Part shown: positions 1-6,954 of the stretch, one piece after another | Position numbering within the stretch: position 1 is the stretch's first letter | How the letters are laid out: every line of letters starts with the position of its first letter | Source of the DNA: Actinacidiphila acididurans | GTDB taxonomy: Bacteria > Actinomycetota > Actinomycetes > Streptomycetales > Streptomycetaceae | Direction: 5' to 3' | Length of the DNA stretch: 64,000 nucleotides | Assembly (NCBI RefSeq): GCF_016918855.1 | Contig: NZ_JADKYB010000024.1 | Span: 62,001-126,000 of the forward strand | Notes under the pieces: generated by a model | The model's input: the letters and a program-made list of their open reading frames with translations, nothing else | Database searches by the model: none | What the model was told of the DNA's origin: nothing | Translations under genes and position numbers: made by a program

Positions 1-1240
1 GAGCGGAGGCGACGCCTTGCCTGTCGGGCGGCAGGGAACTGGTGATGGCCTCGGTGGACGGGGTCATGGACAGGCCCATGCCGACGCCCATGGCGAGCAT
101 GCCGGGCAGGATCGACAGGTAACCGCCGTCGACGGAGACGATGAGGGCCATCAGCGCCAGGCCGGCGCCGGCCAGTGCGAGTCCCGCGGCCATGGTGGAG
201 CGCGAGCCGATGCGCGCGGCCAGCCTCGGGGCCAGGCCGGATGCCGCCATCATCAGGACCGCCATGGGCATCAGCGCGAGCGTGGACAGCAGGCCGGACC
301 AGCCCAGGACGGCCTGGAAGAACGGAAAGAGGACGACGAAGATCCCTGCCTGGACGCCGAAGACGGTCAGCAGCGTGACCGAGCCGCCGGCCAGGCCGCG
401 CTCGCGGAACAGGCGTACGTCCAGCAGGGAGGCGTCGCGTCGGCGCAGCTCCCAGGCCACGAAGAAGACAGCGCAGACGAGCCCGGCGCCGAGGCCGATC
501 AGCGTGACGGGGTCGCTCCAGCCGTGTTCGGGGCCTTCCTGGAGCGCGAGGACGATGCCGACGACGGCGGCGGCTGAGCTCAGCGCGCCGACGGTGTCGA
601 AAGAACGGCCGGAGCGCTCACGGGAGTTGGGCACCGAGCGCACGGCCATCGCGAGTGCGACGACGACCAGCGCGACGGGCAGGACGAACAGGTAGCGCCA
701 ACTCGCCACGTCCACGAGCGCCGCGGACAGGAACATGCCCAGGATGCCGCCGCCTCCCGCGACGGCGGTCCACACGCCGATCGCCTTGCCGCGCTCTTCC
801 TCGGGGAAGGTGGAGGTGATCACGGCGAGGGTGATGGGCATGATCATCGCCGCGCCGATCCCGCTGAGCAGCCGCGCGCCGAGCACGACGCCCGCCGACG
901 GGGCGAGCCCGGCTGTCGCACTGGCAATGCCGAAGACGACCAGGCCGGTGATCAGCATGGGCTTGCGGCCCAGCCGGTCACCGATGGCGCCGAGCGGCAG
1001 CAGCAGCGCGGCCAGGGTGAGCGTGTAGATGTTGATGATCCACAGGATCGTGGCCTGCGAAGCCCCGAATTCGACGGCCAGGTCGGGCTGGGCGACGTTC
1101 AGCCCGGACACCGAGGCGATGACCGCCATCAAGGCGACGCAGACCGCGATCAGGACGGTGCGGAGCTGCCGGGCGTCCGGCGCGCTGACGGCCTGGGCAG
1201 CGCCGTCGGCTGATGTTGGTGCGGGCTGGTTCGTGCTCAT
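1..1240 (-). CDS. MFS drug:proton antiporter, DHA2 (14-TM) type, partial at C-terminus
   Basis: The first 413 residues of an inner-membrane multidrug exporter are visible; the gene runs off the left edge. Translating the minus strand from ATG at 1240 (GAAGGA lies 4 nt upstream) gives a short soluble N-terminus, then regularly spaced hydrophobic helices. MFS motif A (GDRLGRKP, residues 87-94) sits between TM2 and TM3, and an antiporter-type motif (RLLSGIGAAMIMP) lies near TM5. The helix spacing and the central helices after the second charged loop fit the 14-TM DHA2 family, which uses the proton gradient to expel toxic compounds. The substrate cannot be read from sequence. The gene diverges from an XRE-cupin regulator across a 290-bp intergenic region, so that regulator is the likely controller (inference). 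Nothing in the visible part is broken. Confidence 0.9.
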   Translation of the reverse strand, partial: MSTNQPAPTSADGAAQAVSAPDARQLRTVLIAVCVALMAVIASVSGLNVAQPDLAVEFGASQATILWIINIYTLTLAALLLPLGAIGDRLGRKPMLITGLVVFGIASATAGLAPSAGVVLGARLLSGIGAAMIMPITLAVITSTFPEEERGKAIGVWTAVAGGGGILGMFLSAALVDVASWRYLFVLPVALVVVALAMAVRSVPNSRERSGRSFDTVGALSSAAAVVGIVLALQEGPEHGWSDPVTLIGLGAGLVCAVFFVAWELRRRDASLLDVRLFRERGLAGGSVTLLTVFGVQAGIFVVLFPFFQAVLGWSGLLSTLALMPMAVLMMAASGLAPRLAARIGSRSTMAAGLALAGAGLALMALIVSVDGGYLSILPGMLAMGVGMGLSMTPSTEAITSSLPPDRQGVASA

Positions 1241-1517
1241 GGGTTCCTTCCACAAAGGGCAGGCGGGGGCGGCGCCGGACCGATGTCCGGCCGCCGGATT
1301 CGATCGGGTGGGAGGGCGTGCTTGCGCGTCAGGTGGCGTTGGTGCCGGTGCCGACTACGGAGCGGCGGGGCCGGGTGGGCATCAGCGCACCGTCAGGGCG
1401 TCGCGTGCGTACGCGGCACCGGTGGCAGCCATTGCCCTGCCCCCCTTCCCGCCTTGTTCGGGCCTCGGCGGTTCCGGGCCCTGCCCACGACGCTAAGCGC
1501 ACCTTGCGAGATGGGCA

Positions 1518-1539
1518 TACAATTTTGCGTATGACGCAA
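1518..1539 (+). promoter_or_regulatory. Leaderless-type promoter with an inverted repeat across the start codon
   Basis: A TACAAT hexamer (1518-1523) ends 7 nt before the ATG at 1531, the spacing expected when transcription starts at the A of ATG, and no Shine-Dalgarno sequence precedes the ATG. A perfect inverted repeat, TTGCGT-ATG-ACGCAA (1525-1539), is centred on the start codon. A repressor bound there would cover the transcription start, so it is a good candidate autoregulatory operator for the XRE protein. No convincing -35 hexamer is present. Confidence 0.55.
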
Positions 1540-2124
1540 GACAATGGCGAGCTGGACAGCCTCGTACGCAAACGCATCCGCGCGTTGCGGGTGGCGCAGG
1601 GCTGGTCCCTGGAGGAACTGGCCGCCCGCGCCAAGGTCAGTCAGTCCACCCTGTCCCGCATCGAGAACGGCCGGCGCCGCCTCGCGCTGGACCAACTGGT
1701 CACCCTCGCCCGCGCCCTGGACACGTCCCTGGACCAACTGGTGGAGACCGCCTCCGACGACGTCGTCATCAGCCCCATGATCGACAGCGCCCACGGCCTG
1801 ATGCGCTGGCCCGTCAAGGGCGACCCCGGCATGAGCGTCGTACGTCAGCGCATGACCGAGCCGCCCCCGGACAACCCCTCCCGCATGCGGGCCCACCCGG
1901 GCCGCGAATGGCTCGTGGTCCTCTCCGGCACCGCGGTCCTCCTGCTGGGCCACCGCCGCTTCCGCGTCGAAACCAACCAGGCCGCCGAATTCCCCACGAT
2001 GCTCCCGCACGCCATCGGCGCCGAGGGCGGCCCCTGCGAGATCCTCGGCATCTTCGACCGCGACGCCCGCCGCGGCCACCAGCGCGACAGCAACCCCTAC
2101 GAACCGGATGCTTCCCCTACGTGA
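1531..2124 (+). CDS. XRE-family transcriptional regulator with C-terminal cupin domain
   Basis: A 197-residue DNA-binding regulator. Residues about 11-66 form a Cro/C1 helix-turn-helix (SLEELAARAKVSQSTLSRIENGRR holds helices 2 and 3). Residues about 110-185 form a small cupin barrel (MRAHPGREWLVVLSGTAVLL and following strands) that would bind a small ligand. Proteins of this HTH-cupin type usually control a neighbouring transporter or catabolic gene, and here the DHA2 exporter diverges from it. The ATG at 1531 is preferred over upstream in-frame starts because the HTH begins shortly after it and a -10 hexamer lies exactly 7 nt before it. The stop overlaps the end of the convergent gene on the other strand by 8 bp. 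Ligand unknown. Confidence 0.88.
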   Translation: MTQDNGELDSLVRKRIRALRVAQGWSLEELAARAKVSQSTLSRIENGRRRLALDQLVTLARALDTSLDQLVETASDDVVISPMIDSAHGLMRWPVKGDPGMSVVRQRMTEPPPDNPSRMRAHPGREWLVVLSGTAVLLLGHRRFRVETNQAAEFPTMLPHAIGAEGGPCEILGIFDRDARRGHQRDSNPYEPDASPT

Positions 2125-2761
2125 CGTCCCGCCCGGCCGGCCACGCCTTCAGCTCCTCCCAGGCAGCCTGCTCCTCCGCCGCGCTGCCCCACCACCATGT
2201 GAACGGCGAGGTGTCGGACTCCAGGTCCTGTCGCCACCAGTTGACGCACTCATTCAGGTGCTGCCTGGCAATCGGGGTCGTTTCCGCCGCCCAGCGGGCG
2301 AGCCACGGGGTGACGGTGGAACTCGCCGTCACACAGCTCGCGAAGACATCGGGCGCCGAGGTCGGGGGCGTCGCGTTGCGAAGGGTGTGGGTCCACCACG
2401 CGTCCAGGAGACCGGCGACCGACCCGGCCTGCTCGCCGGGCCACTTCGGCCAGCCCGCCGCTGCCAGCCCCCGTACCAGGAGATCCGGCTCGTCCGCCCC
2501 CTGCGCGAGCATCACCACGAGTTGCGGCAACACCCGACGGATGACCGCCGGTTGGTCATCCCAATGGCCGGGTTCCTTCTGCGCCACCCGGCGGACGAGA
2601 TCCGCTGGAAGGGGGATGTCGGGACTCCGTAGCAGCTCGAGTTCGTCCTCACTGAAGCACCGACCGCATCCGGTCTCGCTCGCTCGGGCCGTCATGCCGC
2701 CGAAGGTCTCGGAGACCCTGGCCATCGCAGCAGCGAGGGGGTCGGCGTCCTCAAGGCTCAC
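2117..2761 (-). CDS. Conserved hypothetical protein, about 214 aa
   Basis: I do not recognise a function. The frame has the codon bias expected of a real gene and encodes a soluble, Trp- and Leu-rich, mostly helical protein with no signal peptide or membrane segment. Near the N-terminus is a CGRCFSEDELELL segment with two cysteines, resembling a group of Streptomyces hypothetical proteins that carry a CxxC pair followed by an acidic stretch (memory only, no search). GTG at 2761 is chosen because GGATG precedes it; the frame stays open to a TTG at 2809. The 3' end overlaps the convergent XRE gene by 8 bp, and 161 bp separate its start from the divergent NERD gene. Confidence 0.6.
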   Translation of the reverse strand: MSLEDADPLAAAMARVSETFGGMTARASETGCGRCFSEDELELLRSPDIPLPADLVRRVAQKEPGHWDDQPAVIRRVLPQLVVMLAQGADEPDLLVRGLAAAGWPKWPGEQAGSVAGLLDAWWTHTLRNATPPTSAPDVFASCVTASSTVTPWLARWAAETTPIARQHLNECVNWWRQDLESDTSPFTWWWGSAAEEQAAWEELKAWPAGRDVT

Positions 2762-2922
2762 AGAGCATCCCGTCGATACTCCAGCAGGCAACCCGGCCGA
2801 AGGGAACAACGCTATCTCGTTCCCAAGGGCACAGCCGTCGCCGGGTGGCTGATTCGTGCTCTCCCGCGAAAGTGCGCTCTGTGCTGATCTGGGTGCAGGG
2901 GTGGGTGATCAAGGGGGGCGGC

Positions 2923-3852
2923 ATGGCGGACTTGCACGTGAATCGCTGGCAGCGGCCGGGCCAGGACCGTCTGTACGTCAACCTGGGCGGGCGCGGTGGT
3001 CCGGCGGTTGCCTGGCTGGACTGCAGGACGGGCAAGGTCGAGATCAAGATGCCGGAGTACGAGGCGGCCGCGCGTGAGCTGATCGGGCAGTGGCAACGCC
3101 AGGAAGGCCGGAATCCCGCCCCGCCCGTTGCACCTCCCACCGCGCCCCCGGCTCCACCCGCGCACTGGCCGCCCGCTCCTGCGATCCCTCCGCTGCCCCC
3201 GCTGACGCGGGAGAACGATCTCGCCCTGAACCGTCCCGGAGCCGCGGTGGCGGCCAAGGTCCGGGAGATCGAAGGCCGGCGCAGTCCGCTGGTCCGGTTG
3301 GTGGCCAAGGGACTGCGATTGTCACTGGGCGCCGACGACTGGCAAACCGGCTTGGAGGGGGAGCGGACAGTAGGGGCGGCTCTGAAGCAGTTGCCGTCTT
3401 CCGGGTGGCGCGTGCTCCACGCCATTCAATGGCCCAGCGGAGCCGACATCGATCACCTGGCCATCGGGGCGGCCGGGGTGTTCACGATCAACGCCAAGCA
3501 CCACGCCGGAGCGCGTGTGTGGGTGGGCAAGAACATGATCCGCGTGAACAACCGGAGTACCGATCACCTGCGGTTCGCACTCGACGAGGCGGAACGGGTC
3601 GCGAAGGTCCTGCGTCATTGGTGCGGCTGGGATGTCCCCGTGCAGCCGGTGATCGCGGTCGTCGGAGCGGCCAATATCGACTTCACGGACGATGCTCCGC
3701 CCGTGATCGTGGTCGACCGGCATCACCTCGTCGGGCAGCTGATGTCCCTCCCCGCGGCCGTCCCGGAACACCGGATTTCGCACGTCTACGAGGTGGCCAG
3801 GCGCAACGACGTGTGGATGTCGACGCGTAACCGCCGACGGAACGGTAGGTGA
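2923..3852 (+). CDS. NERD (nuclease-related) domain protein
   Basis: A 309-residue protein. Residues 1-50 form a small strand-rich segment, about 60-95 a proline-rich linker (runs of PP and PA), and about 140-290 a NERD domain. The core GADIDHLAIGAAGVFTINAKHH (around residues 175-197) shows the acidic residue, the following Asp and the Lys of the PD-(D/E)XK-like fold shared by this family. NERD proteins are thought to act on nucleic acids, but activity is rarely shown, so no substrate is proposed. No signal peptide. ATG at 2923 is chosen because AAGGGGGG lies just upstream and the region before it reads as non-coding. The frame runs to TGA at 3850. Confidence 0.8.
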   Translation: MADLHVNRWQRPGQDRLYVNLGGRGGPAVAWLDCRTGKVEIKMPEYEAAARELIGQWQRQEGRNPAPPVAPPTAPPAPPAHWPPAPAIPPLPPLTRENDLALNRPGAAVAAKVREIEGRRSPLVRLVAKGLRLSLGADDWQTGLEGERTVGAALKQLPSSGWRVLHAIQWPSGADIDHLAIGAAGVFTINAKHHAGARVWVGKNMIRVNNRSTDHLRFALDEAERVAKVLRHWCGWDVPVQPVIAVVGAANIDFTDDAPPVIVVDRHHLVGQLMSLPAAVPEHRISHVYEVARRNDVWMSTRNRRRNGR

Positions 3853-3967
3853 GAATGACCCGGTGTTGATCGTGGATGCCGTCCTGGAAACCCCGGACGC
3901 GACCGGCTTCCCCTTCTGGCCGGTGGCCGACCTGCCTCCGTACCGGTTCATGGCGCTCTCGGGCCGT

Positions 3968-4437
3968 ATGTCCCCGCTCGACGTCGCGCACTCTTCGCCG
4001 TCACCGCGTGCGGCAACAGTGGCCCGCATCCGGCCGCCCCAACGACAAGAGCAAGCAACTCCCCGGCGCCGGCCACGTCCCGGGCCGTGACGTCACCGTC
4101 CCGTTCTCCTCGGACCACGCCGAGCAGGGACACCGCGGACATCGCTGCGGCCAAAGGCGGTGTCACCGTCAGGACCCCGGTGCTCAAGAGCAGTGGCGAC
4201 GCCTTCCGGGTCGCCGTCGAGGTGACCAACACCGGATCCAAGCCCGCAAAGTACCTGACGTATGTCCGGCTGACCGGGCCGCTGGGGTACAACGCGTTGG
4301 TGCGGGTCGAGACCGGCGTCCTGCAGCCCGGGGACGTGCGGTCCGCCGTGTACACGGCACGGGACGAGGCCGAGGGAGCCATCATTCCCGAGCACCCGAC
4401 GGTGGTCGTCCCTGAAGTGTTCCGCACCGTCGCCTGA
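3968..4437 (+). pseudogene. Small lipoprotein gene with a one-base frame break; intact part 4087..4437
   Basis: The body (about 90 residues to the stop at 4437: GGVTVRTPVLKSSGDAF..., with VAVEVTNTGSKPAKYLTYV) looks like an extracellular FxLYD/DUF4352-type immunoglobulin-like domain. Upstream in the same frame is a lipobox-like stretch ALFAVTACG (4002-4011 encode VTAC) and a Ser/Thr/Pro-rich spacer, but that frame has no ATG, GTG or TTG before GTG 4087. The methionines (ATG 3950 and 3968) are in another frame. Adding one C to the CCCC run at 3972-3975 would join ATG 3968 to the lipobox. This could be a degraded gene, a sequencing error or slippage. If it is intact after all, translation would begin at GTG 4087 without a signal peptide. 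Confidence 0.55.
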
Positions 4438-4461
4438 AGCCCGCCACCTCGCCAAGTGCAG

Positions 4462-4498
4462 GGCCCTGCCTCCCCCTGAGCCGAAGGGAGGCAGGGCC
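4462..4498. terminator. Bidirectional hairpin terminator
   Basis: Perfect 13-bp inverted repeat GGCCCTGCCTCCC / GGGAGGCAGGGCC with an 11-nt loop. It lies between the stops of the convergent lipoprotein and beta-glucosidase genes and can serve both. There is no U-tract, as is common in actinomycetes. Confidence 0.85.
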
Positions 4499-4521
4499 GG
4501 CGAGATGTCACGAACGCACTG

Positions 4522-6777
4522 CTACGACGCCGTGCAGATCGGCGAAGGTGTGCCCGGTGTGCCGTTCGCGGTGAAGCCGAAGGAGACCGAACCGCCGCCC
4601 GCTATCGCGCCGTTGTACGGGGCGTTGATCACGGAGACGTTGCCCCCGCTCTGGGCGTACGTGCCGTTCCAGAGGCTGGTGATCGTCGCGTTCGGGGACG
4701 GCCAGGTCACCTTCCAGCCGCTGAACGGTGCCGTGCCGGTGTTGCTCACGGTCACGTCGGCCTGGAAGCCGCCCGACCAGGAGTTCGTCACCTTCCACTG
4801 CACCGCGCAGCCCGGACCCGGCGGCGGGGTCGTGGGGGGAGTGGTGGGCGGTGTGGTCGGGGGAGTTGTCGGCGGGGTCGTCGGGGGCTGGCCGCTGTCG
4901 TACGTGAGCCCGTACCCGTACGGGAACAGCGGCGTCTTGCCGTCGCCGTCGTTGATCGGCTCCTGCGCAGCACTCTGCATCCAGGTGACCGGGAGCTTGC
5001 CGGTGGGCGCGTAGTCGCCGAAGAGGACGTCGGCCACGCCGTTGCCCTCGGTGCCGGGCAGCCAGGCGGCCACCAGCGCCTTCCAGTCGGGGAGTTGGGC
5101 CGCGATGTCCAGCGGGCGGCCCGAGACCAGCACGGTGACCACGGGGACGCCGCTGGCCTTGAGCTTGGCCAGCGTCGACAAGTCCTCCTGGTCCAGGCCC
5201 ATCGCGCCGGTCCGGTCGCCCTGGCCTTCCGCGTAGGGGGTCTCGCCGACCACGGCGACAGCGGCGGCGTAGGAGCCGTCGATCCCGTTGCCGTAGCGGT
5301 CGTACGTCACCTGCGACGGGTTGGTGACCGCCGCCTTGATGCCCTGCAGGACGGTGGTGCCGGGCGTGGTGTTGCCGCTGGCGCCCTGCCAGCTGATGGT
5401 CCAGCCGCCGCTCTGGTTGCCGATGTCGTCCGCGGACTTGCCGGCCACGAAGACCTTCGCGGACTTCGCCAGCGGCAGGACGTTCCCGTCGTTCTTCAGC
5501 AGCACCTGCGACTCGCGCACCGCCTGCCGGGCGAGCGCCCGGTGCTGGGCGGAGCCGACCGTGGAGGTGTAGGACCGGTCGGTCAACGGGTGCTCGAACA
5601 GGCCGAGTTGGAACTTCTTGGTCAGGATGCGCCGGTTGGCGTCGTCGATCCGCGACATCGGGACGGCGCCGCTGGACACGTCGCTCTTGAGGTCCGCGAC
5701 GAACGACTTGTAGTCGGTGGGCACCATCACCATGTCGATGCCGGCGTTGACGGCCGTGGCGACCTCGGCGGCGGTGAAGCCGTTCTTCCCGTCGATCTGG
5801 TCGATGCCGGCCCAGTCGGACACCACGAAACCGGAGAAGCCGAGTTCGCCCTTGAGCAGCGTGGTGATCAGGTAGGAGTTGGCGTGGTCCTTCACCCCGT
5901 TCCAGCTGCTGTACGAGACCATGACCGCGCCGACCCCGCGGTCCACCGCGGCCTTGAACGGCGGCAGGTGGATGGCCCGCAGGTCCGCCTCCGACAAAGT
6001 GGCGTTGCCCTCGTTGACCCCGCCGTCCGTGCCGCCGTCACCGATGAAGTGCTTGGCGGTGGCCAGCACCGAGGCCGGGCCGCCAAGCGTCGTGCCCTGC
6101 AGGCCGGTGATCTCGGTGGTCATCGCCGACGGCAGGTCCGGCGTCTCGCCGAAGGACTCGTACGTACGGCCCCACCGGTCGTTGCGTGCCACGCAGACGC
6201 ACGGCGCGAAGTCCCAGTCGATGCCGGTGCCGGACACCTCCTCCGCGGTGGCCCGCCCGATCTGCTGCACCAGGGCGGGGTCGCGGGTGGCGCCCAGGCC
6301 GATGTCGTGCGGGAAGATCGTCGCGCCGTACACGTTGTTGTCGCCGTGCACCGCGTCGATGCCGTAGATCATGGGGATGCCCAGCGGCGTGGTCAGCGCG
6401 GTCCGCTGGAAGGTGTCGTACATGTCGGCCCAGGACGTCGCGTTGTTCGGGCTCGGCGCCGAGCCGCCGCCGGAGAGCACCGAGCCGAGCCGGTACGTCG
6501 CCAGGTCCGCGGGGGCCGCGGCCAGCGCGGTCCGGTCGACCTGCGTCATCTGCCCGACCTTCTCGTCCAGCGACATCCGCGACAGCAGGTCCTCGACCCG
6601 CTGCGCCACCGGCAACGACGGGTCCTGGTACGGCAGTCCGGCCGCCGCGCCGGACACCGCCGCCGAACGGGCGGACGGCGAGGAGGCCGTGGCGTGCACG
6701 GCGGCGGTGCACAAGGAGAGCGTCGCGAGCACGGCGGCGACGGCGCCGCCGGCCCGGCGATAGGTACGTCTGCGCAT
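4522..6777 (-). CDS. Secreted GH3 beta-glucosidase with C-terminal CBM2
   Basis: A 751-residue secreted glycoside hydrolase family 3 enzyme, expected to release glucose from cellobiose or other beta-glucosides. An Arg-rich signal peptide with a hydrophobic core and AxA-type end covers residues 1 to about 35. The GH3 (alpha/beta)8 domain follows, with KHFIGDGGTDGG near residue 244 and the nucleophile Asp in VVSDWAGID near 320. The second GH3 domain runs to about 625. A PPTT-repeat linker leads to a family 2 carbohydrate-binding module (CAVQWKVTNSWSGGFQ... to the C-terminus) that should anchor the enzyme to cellulose or chitin. ATG at 6777 fits the signal peptide. A CebR-like palindrome 25 bp upstream suggests induction by cello-oligosaccharides. 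The S53 peptidase gene upstream is separated from it by a terminator. Confidence 0.93.
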   Translation of the reverse strand: MRRRTYRRAGGAVAAVLATLSLCTAAVHATASSPSARSAAVSGAAAGLPYQDPSLPVAQRVEDLLSRMSLDEKVGQMTQVDRTALAAAPADLATYRLGSVLSGGGSAPSPNNATSWADMYDTFQRTALTTPLGIPMIYGIDAVHGDNNVYGATIFPHDIGLGATRDPALVQQIGRATAEEVSGTGIDWDFAPCVCVARNDRWGRTYESFGETPDLPSAMTTEITGLQGTTLGGPASVLATAKHFIGDGGTDGGVNEGNATLSEADLRAIHLPPFKAAVDRGVGAVMVSYSSWNGVKDHANSYLITTLLKGELGFSGFVVSDWAGIDQIDGKNGFTAAEVATAVNAGIDMVMVPTDYKSFVADLKSDVSSGAVPMSRIDDANRRILTKKFQLGLFEHPLTDRSYTSTVGSAQHRALARQAVRESQVLLKNDGNVLPLAKSAKVFVAGKSADDIGNQSGGWTISWQGASGNTTPGTTVLQGIKAAVTNPSQVTYDRYGNGIDGSYAAAVAVVGETPYAEGQGDRTGAMGLDQEDLSTLAKLKASGVPVVTVLVSGRPLDIAAQLPDWKALVAAWLPGTEGNGVADVLFGDYAPTGKLPVTWMQSAAQEPINDGDGKTPLFPYGYGLTYDSGQPPTTPPTTPPTTPPTTPPTTPPPGPGCAVQWKVTNSWSGGFQADVTVSNTGTAPFSGWKVTWPSPNATITSLWNGTYAQSGGNVSVINAPYNGAIAGGGSVSFGFTANGTPGTPSPICTAS
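4827..4888 (-). repeat. 12-bp tandem repeats encoding a (PPTT)n linker
   Basis: About five near-identical 12-bp units encode PPTT blocks between the GH3 catalytic part and the CBM2. This is a typical flexible extracellular linker; the copy number is likely to vary between strains. Confidence 0.8.
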
Positions 6778-6801
6778 GGGTACTCCGTGTGGGGGGATGT
6801 A

Positions 6802-6815
6802 TGGGAGCGCTCCCA
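6802..6815. promoter_or_regulatory. CebR-type operator (TGGGAGCGCTCCCA)
   Basis: A perfect 14-bp palindrome, flanked by A and T so that 16 bp are symmetrical (6801-6816), lies 25 bp before the GH3 start codon. It matches the operator I know for the LacI-family repressor CebR of Streptomyces, which is released by cellobiose or cellotriose. Position and the downstream CBM2 beta-glucosidase support direct control. No cebR or cebEFG gene is in the window. Confidence 0.85.
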
Positions 6816-6866
6816 TCACGCCAGTGGGACCGAGGCACTGTCAAGAGGTGCGGTAAGCGGCGGCGT

Positions 6867-6902
6867 CCCCTCCCGGTGGCCGGAAAAGGCCACCGAGAGA
6901 GG
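6867..6902. terminator. Hairpin terminator after the S53 peptidase gene
   Basis: CGGTGGCC / GGCCACCG (6874-6881 and 6888-6895) closes a GGAAAA loop, and partly paired CTCC/GAGAGG flanks extend the stem. It sits 52 bp past the peptidase stop and about 50 bp before the CebR-like box, so it would insulate the beta-glucosidase from upstream transcription. Confidence 0.7.
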
Positions 6903-6954
6903 ACCCGTACCAGGTCCTGGACCACGCCTCGGCGCGGTGTCGGACCTTGCGGTG

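Noticed and set aside
2762..2809. Longer start (TTG 2809) for the hypothetical gene
   Set aside because: TTG is rare and has no ribosome site; GTG 2761 has GGATG just upstream.
3863..4090. 75-codon frame as a separate small gene
   Set aside because: Codon bias fades about halfway and the tail is Arg/Pro/Gln-rich noise; it is better explained as the front half of the frame-broken lipoprotein gene.
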